Shown here one piece after another: positions 51,856-61,020 of a stretch of 64,000 bases of DNA; the stretch's first letter is position 1, and every line of letters begins with the position of its first letter. Below the pieces are notes generated by a model. The model saw nothing but the letters and a program-made list of their open reading frames with translations. It did not search any database and had not been told where the DNA came from. The translations under genes and the position numbers were made by a program. The DNA comes from Bacillota bacterium (GTDB taxonomy: Bacteria; Bacillota; Sulfobacillia; DUSP01; JBFMCS01), in assembly GCA_040754315.1 (NCBI GenBank), contig JBFMCS010000052.1:29309-93308 (forward strand). The letters are read 5' to 3'.

Positions 51856-52482
51856 CTAGTCCTTTTCCTTCTCCCTCTCATGCCAGGCACCTGACGGAGG
51901 GGTCTGCGATGCAGCACTTTTGCCCTGCCGGAAGGCATGCAGGTTGACCTCCAGGTCCTTTTCGCGGATGGAGCTCCTGAGGGCTCTCTCCCAGGTGGTC
52001 TTCTCGAAGTCCATGAACCCGGACAACGCCCCCACCAGAACCATGTTGGCGGCGCGCCTCTCCCCCGTCTCCAAAGCCACCCCAACGGCATCCAGAAGTA
52101 CGACCCTCTCCGCTGCCGTGAGGACCTCGTCCTCGATACGTTCTGGGTAGCCCGGGACTCCGGGAACGGGCACTGCCGGCACAATCCGTTCGGTGCTGGA
52201 TATGAGGAGGCCACCCGGTCTCAGGTACGTCGAGCCCCTCAGGGCCTCAAGCATCTCAAACCCGATGACCGCGTCTGCCTTCCCCATGGGGACCACCGGG
52301 GAGTGAACCTGCTTCCCTCCCCTGACGTGGCTCTGGACACTGCCTCCGCGCTGGGCCATGCCGTGGACCTCCGACTGCTTCACATCCATCCCCGCCTCGA
52401 GAAACGCTGACGCCAGCACGCGGGCGGCAAGGATTACCCCCTGCCCTCCCACTCCGCATATGACAATATTCCGGATGTCCAT
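51856..52482 (-). CDS. iorB: Indolepyruvate:ferredoxin oxidoreductase beta subunit
   Basis: A 208 aa gamma-type pyruvate-ferredoxin-oxidoreductase domain protein: NIVICGVGGQGVILAARVLA at the N-terminus, then SEVHGMAQRGGSVQSHVR, both typical of IorB/VorC. ATG 52482 chosen; the upstream open frame overlaps iorA. With IorA it oxidatively decarboxylates aryl (or other) 2-oxo acids, making acyl-CoA and reduced ferredoxin. Confidence 0.93.
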   Translation of the reverse strand: MDIRNIVICGVGGQGVILAARVLASAFLEAGMDVKQSEVHGMAQRGGSVQSHVRGGKQVHSPVVPMGKADAVIGFEMLEALRGSTYLRPGGLLISSTERIVPAVPVPGVPGYPERIEDEVLTAAERVVLLDAVGVALETGERRAANMVLVGALSGFMDFEKTTWERALRSSIREKDLEVNLHAFRQGKSAASQTPPSGAWHEREKEKD

Positions 52483-52499
52483 GAGACACCAGCCTCCCT

Positions 52500-54215
52500 C
52501 TAGGATATGGCACCCGCGGGGCATACCTGCGCGCAGACAGAGCACCCAGTGCAAAGCCCCTGGTGGATCTCGGCCGTCTCGCCCGTCTTCATCATTGCTG
52601 GGCACCCCAGGTCCAGGCAAACGCCACAGCCCGTGCACTCGCTGGCGTCCACGGTTAGGGGCATCTTCCATGATGCCCTGTCCAGCAGTGCGCACCTGCG
52701 GCGCGCCACCACAACCGACGGCCCTGGGTGGGCAAGCGCCTCCTTGACCACAGACCGGAAGCCCTCAAGGTCATAGGGGTCCGCGACCTTGACATGCTCT
52801 ATTCCAATGCTCTGGGCAAGCCGCGCGATGTCCACCGCCGGGGCAGGGTTCCCCCTGGCCGTCCTTCCTGTCCCGGGGTGATCCTGGTGCCCGGTCATGG
52901 CAGTGGTGGAGTTGTCCATGACTATCACGGTGAACCGGCCCCCGTTGTATCCCATGTTGAGGAGGCCTGTGATCCCTGAATGGAAGAAGGTCGAATCCCC
53001 TATGGTGGCCACCACCTGGCCTTGGACCGCATCCCCCAGGGCCTTGGAGATCCCATGGGCGTGCCCGATACCCGCCCCCATGCAGGCGCAGGTATCCATG
53101 GCTTGGAGGGGCCGCGAGGCCGCCAGGGTATAGCACCCGATGTCCCCTGTCACCGTGAGCTTCAAGCGCCCCAGCACGTAGAAGGCAGCCCTGTGGCCGC
53201 AGCCCGGGCACAGGACGGGCGGCCTGGGCATTAACGTTCTCTCCTGGGGAGCTGGCTGGCCAAGGAGGCATTCTGAGAGGAGCTCAGGCGTGTACTCCCC
53301 CACGAGTGGCAGGATCCCCTTTCCCTTGGGGTGGAGCCCCATGGCCTGGATCTGCTCCTGCACAATGGGGTCCAGCTCCTCCACGACGTAGACCTCCTTG
53401 ACCTCCTGGAAGAAGGTCTTTATGAGGCCATTCGGCAGGGGGTGACTCATCCCCAGTTTCAAGACGCTGTCTTCGGGAAATACCTCTTTCACGTGGCTGT
53501 AGGCAACCCCTGAAGCGATAAATCCCCGTTCCCTGGAGCCCCACTGGATCTCGTTAAAGGGTGAGGTTTCGGAGGCCTGTGCCAGTCGTACCAGGCGTTC
53601 TTCCACCACAGGGTGGCGGCGGCGGGCGTGCCCAGGAATCATCACGTACTTCTCGGGATTCTTATCAAACCCTAGGCCCACTGGCCCTTCCTTCCTCGGT
53701 TCAAGGCTCACAGGGCCTCTGGTATGGGATAGCCTGGTGGTGGTGCGGATCATCACGGGTGTGTCGAAGGCCTCACTCATCTCGAAGGCTGCCTTGGCAA
53801 AGTCCTTGGCCTCTTGGCAGTCCGAGGGTTCTAGCATTGGGATCTTGGCAAGGCGGGCATAGTGCCGGTTGTCCTGCTCATTTTGGGAACTGAACATGCC
53901 GGGGTCATCCGCAGAGATTAGCACCAGCCCTCCCTTGACCCCGATGTAAGCCGCGGTCATGAGCGGGTCTGCCGCCACGTTGACCCCAACGTGCTTCATA
54001 ACAGCCATGGCCCGCGCCCCCGCCAGGGAAGCCCCTGAGGAGACCTCCAGTGCCACCTTCTCGTTGGGTGTCCACTCCGCGTGCACACCCTCATAGGTCC
54101 TGAGCGCCTCCAGTATCTCAGTGCTGGGGGTACCCGGGTAGGCGGCCGCCACCCTAACTCCTGCTTCATAGGCACCGCGGGCAAGTGCCTCGTTGCCTGA
54201 CAGAAGTGCCTTCAA
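52500..54215 (-). CDS. iorA: Indolepyruvate:ferredoxin oxidoreductase alpha subunit
   Basis: A 571 aa TPP enzyme. LLSGNEALARGAYEAGVRVA then AYPGTPSTEILEAL start the pyrimidine-binding half; the TPP half has CPGCGHRAAFYVLG, then GDSTFFHSGITGLLNMGYN and VMDNSTTAMTGHQDHPG. Two C-terminal [4Fe-4S] motifs follow: CTGCGVCLDLGCP and CTGCSVCAQVCP. TTG 54215 has GGGGGAGG 5 bases away. The iorAB pair is 17 bases apart. Provides reduced ferredoxin and acyl-CoA in amino-acid fermentation. Confidence 0.95.
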   Translation of the reverse strand: MKALLSGNEALARGAYEAGVRVAAAYPGTPSTEILEALRTYEGVHAEWTPNEKVALEVSSGASLAGARAMAVMKHVGVNVAADPLMTAAYIGVKGGLVLISADDPGMFSSQNEQDNRHYARLAKIPMLEPSDCQEAKDFAKAAFEMSEAFDTPVMIRTTTRLSHTRGPVSLEPRKEGPVGLGFDKNPEKYVMIPGHARRRHPVVEERLVRLAQASETSPFNEIQWGSRERGFIASGVAYSHVKEVFPEDSVLKLGMSHPLPNGLIKTFFQEVKEVYVVEELDPIVQEQIQAMGLHPKGKGILPLVGEYTPELLSECLLGQPAPQERTLMPRPPVLCPGCGHRAAFYVLGRLKLTVTGDIGCYTLAASRPLQAMDTCACMGAGIGHAHGISKALGDAVQGQVVATIGDSTFFHSGITGLLNMGYNGGRFTVIVMDNSTTAMTGHQDHPGTGRTARGNPAPAVDIARLAQSIGIEHVKVADPYDLEGFRSVVKEALAHPGPSVVVARRRCALLDRASWKMPLTVDASECTGCGVCLDLGCPAMMKTGETAEIHQGLCTGCSVCAQVCPAGAIS

Positions 54216-54244
54216 GAAATCCTCCCCCTTGACCTGATGATCTA

Positions 54245-55039
54245 CTAGCTGAGGTTCAGTCTCTCTGTGATGGCCCTGGCAGTGTCCTTCACACCCTCGA
54301 TTATCTGGGGCATCCTCTCTGCCAGCAGTCGCGCGGTAGGCCCTGACAGGCTTATAGAGGCCACCGCCCTTCCGGAGCGGTTGAAGATGGGGGCCGCCAC
54401 GCAACGCAGCCCTATCTCCAACTCCTGCTCGTCCAGGGCGTATCCTTGATCCCTGACCTTGGCCAGCTCCCTTTGAAGATCCTCAAGGGCGGTGATGGTG
54501 TTGCTGGTGTACCTTTTCAGCCCCATTCTCTTCACTATGTCCTGCAGAACCTTCTCGTCCTGGTAGGCCAGGATGGCCTTCCCCACCCCGCAGGCGTGCG
54601 CGTCTGCCTCGGCCCCGATGGATGGCGTGAGCCTCAGGGGATGGGAGGTCTCAATCTTATCCAGGACTACAATCTTTCCTTCTGCTATCTTGATCTCGTC
54701 AAGGATGCCCAGGTGAACCGTCTCTTCGAAACGGTTGGCCAGGGATTCCGCCAGCGGCCTGGCTACTCGCCGGATCTCCATGCGGGACTGGTAGAGGGAG
54801 CCCAGGGTGAACAGGCTGACACCCACCCAGTACCTCTTACTCAGGGCGCCCCGTTCCACGAACCCTCGGGACTCCAGGGTGGCAAGGGTCCTGTAGACCG
54901 TGCTCTTGTGTTCACCCAGGAGTGCCGCGATCTCAGTGAGGCCCAGTTCCCTTCCTTTCTCCGCGAAGAGATTCAGGATCTTCAGGCCCCGGTCCAGTGC
55001 TTCGATACTGGTGTTCTCCTTGCAGCCATCCAATGCCAC
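54245..55039 (-). CDS. IclR-family transcriptional regulator
   Basis: A 264 aa regulator with an N-terminal winged HTH (ALDRGLKILNLFAEKGRELG, then LTEIAALLGEHKSTVYRTLA) and a C-terminal effector domain (AEADAHACGVGKAILAY, then APIFNRSGRAVASISLSGP). GTG 55039 has GGGAGG; frame open to 55105. It lies 29 bases upstream of iorA on the same strand and likely controls iorAB and possibly the adjacent TAXI/CoA-transferase genes. Confidence 0.92.
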   Translation of the reverse strand: MALDGCKENTSIEALDRGLKILNLFAEKGRELGLTEIAALLGEHKSTVYRTLATLESRGFVERGALSKRYWVGVSLFTLGSLYQSRMEIRRVARPLAESLANRFEETVHLGILDEIKIAEGKIVVLDKIETSHPLRLTPSIGAEADAHACGVGKAILAYQDEKVLQDIVKRMGLKRYTSNTITALEDLQRELAKVRDQGYALDEQELEIGLRCVAAPIFNRSGRAVASISLSGPTARLLAERMPQIIEGVKDTARAITERLNLS

Positions 55040-55177
55040 GAGCCTACCTCCCTTTGCCGGGTTCCTATTCCACACAGGAAGCCCTTGTTCCTGCCAGTGA
55101 AACACTGGGAAAGGGCTGCCTGGCTTAGAATTGGGCCATGGCAGCCCTTAGTGGATGCCTCGCGTTCTTAGTGTGAT

Positions 55178-56173
55178 TTAGGATACCCCGCCGTCTTCCC
55201 TGAAGAACTGGCCAGCCCCGGGATGCAGCGGCAGGCATGTGTCGGCCCCGGATTCCGGTGAGATCTGCCGTGCCAAGGGGTGGAACGCCTGCAGGTCCTC
55301 GAGGGAGGTGTCCTGGAAGACCGCCGCGGCAATGCTGTAGACTATGGCCGGATCCAGATCCTCCGAACACACCAGTAACACTGGGAGGGCCAGCGCCTTC
55401 ACGTCCCCGCTCACCTTGGGATATGTTCTCCCAGGGATGGTTCTCACGGTGAAGAACGGCCAGGAGGCCCTGACTGGATTGACCAGACCATCTTCCAGGG
55501 GAACCAGGCGGATCGACTGGTAGGAGCACACATTCTTCACCCACTCGCTGGGGTAGGGAGAACTGTGGAACACCGCCTCCACCGCCCCCTCAGCCAGGGC
55601 CGAGGAGGCGTCATCCTCCGATTGCAGGACCACAGTGGTCACAAGGGCCCCTAGGCCGGCGGCCTCCAGGATGGCCTTGGCGGCCACCTCACCAACGCCC
55701 TCCTCCACTCCGATAGCCCTGCCCGACAGGTCCTTGATGGCCTTCACGGGGGACTCGGCCAGCACCAGTATGTGGATGACCATGGAATAGACAGAGAACA
55801 CCGCCCTTAACGGTTGCCTGTCATCCAGGAAGGCCCCCTGGCCGGTGACAGCCTCGTAGGCTACATCCTGCCTGACTAGCCCCAGGTCTGCCACACCGGA
55901 CCCCACCTGGCTGGCCGCCTCCCGCCAGCCAGGGGCAGGGTCCGCCAGGAGGATCAGGCCCGGAACCTCCCGGGACACAACATCGCAGATGCCTTGGCCT
56001 AGGAGAAGACCGGCACCCCCGGGAACACCCGCAGACAGCACCAGGAACCTCACATCCGGATCAGGAACCTCACGCACCTCAACGGCCTCCTCACGCTCCA
56101 TCCCCCCGCACCCTGCCATGATCAGGAGGAGGACCGCTAGAGTGCCCGAGGTCACTTGCCACACCTTGTTCAC
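55178..56173 (-). CDS. TAXI-family TRAP transporter binding lipoprotein
   Basis: A 331 aa binding protein of the TAXI (TRAP-associated extracytoplasmic immunogenic) type. Signal peptide TLAVLLLIMAGCGG with a lipobox. The TAXI fold is suggested by QVGSGVADLGLVRQDVAYEA and LSGRAIGVEEGVGEVAAKAI. No TRAP 4TM/12TM permease gene is nearby, so it is an orphan here. Lies between CaiB and IclR genes on one strand. Ligand unknown. Confidence 0.78.
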   Translation of the reverse strand: MNKVWQVTSGTLAVLLLIMAGCGGMEREEAVEVREVPDPDVRFLVLSAGVPGGAGLLLGQGICDVVSREVPGLILLADPAPGWREAASQVGSGVADLGLVRQDVAYEAVTGQGAFLDDRQPLRAVFSVYSMVIHILVLAESPVKAIKDLSGRAIGVEEGVGEVAAKAILEAAGLGALVTTVVLQSEDDASSALAEGAVEAVFHSSPYPSEWVKNVCSYQSIRLVPLEDGLVNPVRASWPFFTVRTIPGRTYPKVSGDVKALALPVLLVCSEDLDPAIVYSIAAAVFQDTSLEDLQAFHPLARQISPESGADTCLPLHPGAGQFFREDGGVS

Positions 56174-56223
56174 CCTGACCCCTCCCGCGACAATCCTGGG
56201 CTAGGGACACCTTGGGCTGCCCC

Positions 56224-57435
56224 TCACTGGATAACGCCTTCTGAGCGCAAGCGCTTCAATGTCTTCTGGTCAAGCCCCACTAACTCCCTTAGTACCTCCT
56301 CCGTGTGCTCCCCGAGGGCAGGAACCCATCCTGCCCGGGCAGCCGGAGCCCTGGAGAACCTGGAGGGGGACTTCACAACCCGCCTCCCCCTCAGGGGGCC
56401 ATTCTCGATGGGAACCAGCATGCCCCTGGCCTCCACCTGCGGGCAGTTAAACACGTCCTCGGCAGTGTGGACCGGCCCTGCGGGCACCCCATGGGAGGCC
56501 AGGATTTCCGCGGCCTCCCTTATTCCCTTGTCCTTGAGCCAATCCTCTATGGCCGGCGTTATGAGGCTCTCGGCGTGAGCCGCCCGGGACGGGCCGTCAG
56601 CGCACCTGGGATCTTCCGCCAAGTCCTCCCTGCCCATGGCCAGGGCCAGCCGTTCCCACATGTAGCCCGAGGGGATGTTCATGGCAATGTAGCCGTCCTT
56701 TGCCTTGAAGGCCCCCCTAGGGCCAAAGAAGCTCTCGGGCCCCCTGGAGGGCACCATCCCCGTGAAGGAGTGTATGGTGAGAGCCCTCTCGTTCAAGAAC
56801 ACCATGGCATCCAGCATGGAGACATCCACCATCTGGCCTTCACCTGTCACGGCCCTGTCAAGAAGGGCCATGAGAATACCCTGCACAGCGCTGTAGGCTG
56901 TCACCAGGTCAGCCAGGCCAAACAGCGCGGAGACGGGGGGACGGTCCCCAAACCCCACCATGTGCATGAAACCGCTCATGGCCTCCGCCACAACGTCAAA
57001 GGCTGGCCGGTCCGAATAGGGGCCCTGTGTATGGCCAAAGCCACTCAAAGCACAGTATATTAGGGAGGGGTTTACCTCCTTGATGACTGGGTAGCCAAGC
57101 CCAAGGCGTCCCATGACACCGGGGCGGAAGTTCTCGACCATCACGTCACTCCTGGCAGCAAGGTCAATGAAGATAGACCTTCCCTCCTCTCGCTGGAGAT
57201 CCAGGGCGACGCTCTTCTTGTTCCGGTTGAACTCGGCGAAGCCCCAGGAGTGCCTCGTTTTCTCTACCTCAATGAACGGCCCCATCTTGCGCCGGGCATC
57301 GCCGGCACCGGGCTTCTCCACTTTGATCACTTCGGCCCCAGCATCCGCCAGGATCATGGTACAGCATGGCCCTAGAATATACTGTTCGGCACTGAGTACC
57401 CTGATGTGTTCTAATGGCCGTCTGGAATTCGCCAC
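56224..57435 (-). CDS. CaiB/BaiF family CoA transferase
   Basis: A 403 aa class III CoA transferase. MILADAGAEVIKVEKPGAGD, FAEFNRNKKSVALDLQREEG and ENFRPGVMGRLGLGY are signature blocks; the catalytic Asp is in SDRPAFDVVAEAMSG. GTG 57435 chosen, with AGGGAG about 10 bases upstream; frame open to 57489. Carnitine and gamma-butyrobetaine activation is done by enzymes of this family (CaiB), so a link with methylated-amine use is conceivable but unproven. Confidence 0.9.
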   Translation of the reverse strand: MANSRRPLEHIRVLSAEQYILGPCCTMILADAGAEVIKVEKPGAGDARRKMGPFIEVEKTRHSWGFAEFNRNKKSVALDLQREEGRSIFIDLAARSDVMVENFRPGVMGRLGLGYPVIKEVNPSLIYCALSGFGHTQGPYSDRPAFDVVAEAMSGFMHMVGFGDRPPVSALFGLADLVTAYSAVQGILMALLDRAVTGEGQMVDVSMLDAMVFLNERALTIHSFTGMVPSRGPESFFGPRGAFKAKDGYIAMNIPSGYMWERLALAMGREDLAEDPRCADGPSRAAHAESLITPAIEDWLKDKGIREAAEILASHGVPAGPVHTAEDVFNCPQVEARGMLVPIENGPLRGRRVVKSPSRFSRAPAARAGWVPALGEHTEEVLRELVGLDQKTLKRLRSEGVIQ

Positions 57436-57890
57436 GACTATCAACTCCCTATGCCAGGCTGTGCCCCAGCGGGCTTTGGCATGATCCACAAACTGCCCTC
57501 CAGGCAGGCGGCTCCTCGTTCACGCAGCCTTGGGAGTACATCCCGGCACCGGCAGCCGGGCGCCTACCATCTAGTTATGAACGGGAAGGGGGGTTGCAGA
57601 ACCGGCCAAGTTGGGAGCCTGTGGCTGGATTCTGCCGCCAGGCCCCCGCCCGGGTCCCTCCATGGATTTCCTTGCCTTTCCCCGTTCTCCTTTCCCCCGG
57701 TGCCCAACCCGGTTTTTCCACGGTCTCCCTTCACTGCCAGGGGAAATCGAGGGAGATATGGCGCAAGTCCCGGGGTAAGAGGGATTCTCCTGGGGGCGTC
57801 GAAGTAACTTCCACTCAAGAAGCACAGGAGCAGGACGTATTTCCCGTTCGGGACCACATTGCCAGGGTTAGGCATCCAGGAGGGACATCA
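57436..57890. other. Gap between the CoA transferase and the mttB operon
   Basis: About 455 bases between divergent genes. GGATTCTCC at 57782 is a partial, inverted match to the 44-base repeats, but the GGTAG half is absent. No clear sigma-54 or sigma-A promoter, no RNA and no conserved small ORF recognised, although the promoters of both flanking operons should be here. Confidence 0.4.
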
Positions 57891-59330
57891 ATGAAGGTGA
57901 GTTACCACCAAAGGAAGGGCCTCGGGATCAGTGTGCTCAGCCAGGCCCAGGTGGAGCATGTGCACATGGCCACCCTAGAGGTACTGGAGAGGACCGGTGT
58001 GGAAGTCTACGAAGATGAGGCGCTGGGCCTCCTAAAGGGCGCCGGTGCCCGGGTGGAGGGCACCAGGGCAAGAATCCCCCCTCACCTGGTACAGTGGGCA
58101 CTCAGGGCCGCGCCGGAACGAATTACTGTCTTCAACAGATCTGGCCAGCCGGCCATGTACCTTGAGGACTCCAAGATCCACTTCGGCACAGGCTCCGACA
58201 CCCCGTTCACCATTGACCTAGACACAGGCCAGCGCAGGCTAGCCGTGAAGGAAGACACCGCTAGGGCAAGCCGCCTAGCAGACACCCTATCCAACATAGA
58301 CTTCGTCATGTCCCTGGGGCTATCCTCGGACGTGCCTCCTAGGACATCAGACCTCCACCAGTTCGAGGCCATGCTGGTAAACACGGAGAAACCCCTGGTG
58401 TTCACGGCCCACTCCAGGGAGAACATGGAGGCCATAGTCCAGATGGCTGCCATCGCCGCGGGGGGCGAAGAGGCGCTCCAGCAGAAGCCCTTTATCATCC
58501 TCTACGCGGAGCCCTCGTCGCCGCTTAGACACACCGGGGAGGCCGTGGCAAAACTCCTCCTGGCCGCCGAATGCCTGGTGCCGGTGATCTACACGCCTGC
58601 CGTTCTCATAGGGGCCACAGGCCCAGTCACCCTGGCAGGCTCACTGGTCATGGCCAACTCGGAACTCCTGAGCGGGCTGGTAATCCACCAGCTGAAACGG
58701 AAGGGTGCCCCCATCATCTACGGGGGAGGCATCCCCACCATGGACATGAGTACCGGTACCTGCACGTATGGAAGCCCCGAACTGCACATTTGCGGGTCGG
58801 CCCTGGCGGCCATGGCGCGCCACTACCGCCTTCCCATATTCGGAACCGCCGGTTGCACCGACTCGCTGGTCTTCGACCAGCAGGCGGGGTTCGAGGCAGG
58901 CTACAACTTGCTCATCACTGCCCTCAGCGGGGTGAACCTCATACACGACGTCGGCTTCATGGGCTCAGGCACCATATCCTCCCTGGGGTTTCTAGTGGCG
59001 TGCGATGAGATCATAGGAATGGTCAAGCGCACCGTGAGGGGCATGGAGGTATCCGCTGAGACCCTGGCCGTGGATGTCATCGACGAGGTGGGGCCAGGCG
59101 GGAACTTCATGGCTATCCCACATACCGTGGCCCACCTGCGCAGCGAGACATGGTTTCCCCGGCTTCTGAACCGTGACAATCACGATGGCTGGCTTGCTCG
59201 CGGGGCCCGCACCCTGGGAGACAAGGCCAGGGACAGGGCTAAGGAAATACTGGGTGAGACGTCCCCGGGACAACTGGCCCCTGAGATCGTGGAGAGGGTC
59301 AGAGCGGTGCTTGCCCAGAGGGAAAGATAA
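57891..59330 (+). CDS. MttB-superfamily methyltransferase (non-pyrrolysine)
   Basis: A 479 aa COG5598 protein starting at ATG 57891 after a GGAGGG site; the open frame extends far upstream but without homology. Blocks: HFGTGSDTPFTIDLDTGQR, LYAEPSSPLRHTGEA, YTPAVLIGATGPVTLAGS, MDMSTGTCTYGSPELH, CTDSLVFDQQAGFEAG, LIHDVGFMGSG, and VGPGGNFMAIPHTVAHL. First gene of a five-gene plus-strand set with a second mttB, a corrinoid protein, CysK-like and ABC binding protein. Substrate unknown. Confidence 0.9.
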   Translation: MKVSYHQRKGLGISVLSQAQVEHVHMATLEVLERTGVEVYEDEALGLLKGAGARVEGTRARIPPHLVQWALRAAPERITVFNRSGQPAMYLEDSKIHFGTGSDTPFTIDLDTGQRRLAVKEDTARASRLADTLSNIDFVMSLGLSSDVPPRTSDLHQFEAMLVNTEKPLVFTAHSRENMEAIVQMAAIAAGGEEALQQKPFIILYAEPSSPLRHTGEAVAKLLLAAECLVPVIYTPAVLIGATGPVTLAGSLVMANSELLSGLVIHQLKRKGAPIIYGGGIPTMDMSTGTCTYGSPELHICGSALAAMARHYRLPIFGTAGCTDSLVFDQQAGFEAGYNLLITALSGVNLIHDVGFMGSGTISSLGFLVACDEIIGMVKRTVRGMEVSAETLAVDVIDEVGPGGNFMAIPHTVAHLRSETWFPRLLNRDNHDGWLARGARTLGDKARDRAKEILGETSPGQLAPEIVERVRAVLAQRER

Positions 59331-59362
59331 GCCTTGCGAGGCAGCCTTTCAATCCTGGCGCT

Positions 59363-59386
59363 TCGCCCCGGCCGGTGCCGGGGCGA
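59363..59386 (+). terminator. Intercistronic GC-rich stem-loop
   Basis: TCGCCCCGGC and GCCGGGGCGA form a 10-bp stem with a CGGT loop, 32 bases after the mttB stop. No T-run. A TATAAT at 59469, without a good -35, could give the next mttB its own promoter. Confidence 0.45.
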
Positions 59387-59536
59387 GACCATCCTGTGGG
59401 CTTCTTGCCAAGCTTTGCCATGACAAGAGGGCAGCATTTTTCACTCGATGGCACCATGTTCCCAAGGATATAATTCGCAGCTAGTCGAAAACAGCCAGTC
59501 TAAAACATCAATTAGGAAGAAGGAGGATTGGCCCTA

Positions 59537-60997
59537 GTGAAGGCAAACTACGAGGCCTTGCGGTCCCCGCTGATACGCTTCCTGTCAGACGACCAGCTCT
59601 ACGAGATACACCTGGCATCCCTTGAAATACTGGAGCGGGTGGGCGTCAAGGTGGACGAACCCGAGGCCAGGCAATTGCTGAAGGATGCCGGCGCCTGGGT
59701 GGATGAAGACTCAGGTATCTGCCGGATCCCCTCGCACCTGGTCAAGGCAGCCTTGCAGAGCGCCCCTCCCCGGGTGGTGCTCGCCGACAGGAACGGTAAC
59801 CGCTGTCTCTTCTTGGAGAAGAACCAGCCATACTTCGGCACCGGGTCTGACCTCCCGTTCACCCGGGACCCCTACACCGGGGAGAGGCGGGAAACCACCA
59901 AAAAGGACATTGGGAACACCACCAGGGTCGTGGACGCTCTCAAGAACATCGACTTCATGATGTCTATGGGCATAGCCACGGACACCCCGGAGACCGTATC
60001 CGATCTTCACCAGTTCGAGGTTATGGTGACAAACACCAGGAAACCCATCGTGGCCACCGCCCACCACCGCCAGGGACTCCTGGACATAATCGAGATGGCT
60101 GCCATGGTCCGCGGGGGTCTGGACAAGCTACAGGCAAATCCCCTCTTTGTGTGCTACTCAGAGCCGGTATCGCCCCTGAGACACGCTAAGGAAGGCACGC
60201 AGAAACTCCTCACCTGCGCCGAGAACCTCATACCCATTAACTACACGCCAGGCATGGCGGCGGGCGCTACCGGTCCAGTCACCCGGGCGGGCGCCATAGC
60301 CACCGCCAATGCCGAGCTCCTCAGCGGCCTCACCATGCACCAGCTGAAGAGACCGGGCGCCCCCTTCATCTACGGTGGCGTTGCCACGGTCATGGATATG
60401 AGCACCTCTCTCCTCCCCTACGGCGCTCCGGAGTGGCACATGACCAGTGTTGTACTGACACAGCTGAGCCAGATGTACGAGCTCCCCATGTTCAGCACCG
60501 GAGGCGCCAGTGACTCCCTCATCTTTGACCAGCAGGCTACCCTGGAGGCGGCCTACTCGCTGCTCCTTGCAGGAATGAGCGGGGCAAACCTCATCCACGA
60601 CGTCGGGTACATCGAGGCAGGCCTCACCTGTTCCTATGAGATGCTGGTAGTATGTGACGAGATTATAGACATGGTACGTCGCATCATCAGGAGCTTCGAG
60701 ATCAATACTGAGACACTCGCCTTGGAGGTCATCCAGAGGGTGGGGCCCGGTGGGCAGTTCGTCACGGACGACCACACCTATCGCCACTTCAAGCAGGAGA
60801 TGTGGTTCCCCAGGCTCATCACGCGCCAGCGCTATGAAGACTGGGAGAACACTGGAATGCTAACCATGGGCGACAGGGCCAACAAGCGGGTCAGGGAGAT
60901 CCTGGAGAGCCACCATGTAGAACCGCTGGCACAGGACGTTGCTGGGGCCATGAAGGAACTCATCGCCAGGCGCACTGAAGAGTACCGCGCCAGGTAG
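59537..60997 (+). CDS. MttB-superfamily methyltransferase (non-pyrrolysine)
   Basis: A 486 aa COG5598 protein. GTG 59537 lies 10 bases after GGAGG and gives a VKANYEAL start like the MRSNY of paralogues; TTG 59528 overlaps the ribosome site. Blocks: YFGTGSDLPFTRDPYTGER, CYSEPVSPLRHAKEG, YTPGMAAGATGPVTRAG, MDMSTSLLPYGAPEWH, ASDSLIFDQQATLEAAY, LIHDVGYIEAG, and VGPGGQFVTDDHTYRHF. It is the closest relative of 57891 in the DSLxFDQQA motif. 23 bases before its corrinoid partner. Confidence 0.9.
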   Translation: MKANYEALRSPLIRFLSDDQLYEIHLASLEILERVGVKVDEPEARQLLKDAGAWVDEDSGICRIPSHLVKAALQSAPPRVVLADRNGNRCLFLEKNQPYFGTGSDLPFTRDPYTGERRETTKKDIGNTTRVVDALKNIDFMMSMGIATDTPETVSDLHQFEVMVTNTRKPIVATAHHRQGLLDIIEMAAMVRGGLDKLQANPLFVCYSEPVSPLRHAKEGTQKLLTCAENLIPINYTPGMAAGATGPVTRAGAIATANAELLSGLTMHQLKRPGAPFIYGGVATVMDMSTSLLPYGAPEWHMTSVVLTQLSQMYELPMFSTGGASDSLIFDQQATLEAAYSLLLAGMSGANLIHDVGYIEAGLTCSYEMLVVCDEIIDMVRRIIRSFEINTETLALEVIQRVGPGGQFVTDDHTYRHFKQEMWFPRLITRQRYEDWENTGMLTMGDRANKRVREILESHHVEPLAQDVAGAMKELIARRTEEYRAR

Positions 60998-61020
60998 CGA
61001 ACTATCAGGAGGTGCAGAAG

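Noticed and set aside
57776..57792. Inverted fourth copy of the 44-base repeat near 57782
   Set aside because: Only nine bases (GGATTCTCC) match and the second half-site is missing.
59453..59470. TGGCACCATGTTCCC before the 59537 mttB as a sigma-54 promoter
   Set aside because: The -12 element lacks the required GC (TCCC instead of TTGC).
59469..59474. TATAAT upstream of the 59537 mttB as a promoter
   Set aside because: No -35 box at 16-18 bases and no extended -10; mentioned only as a possibility.
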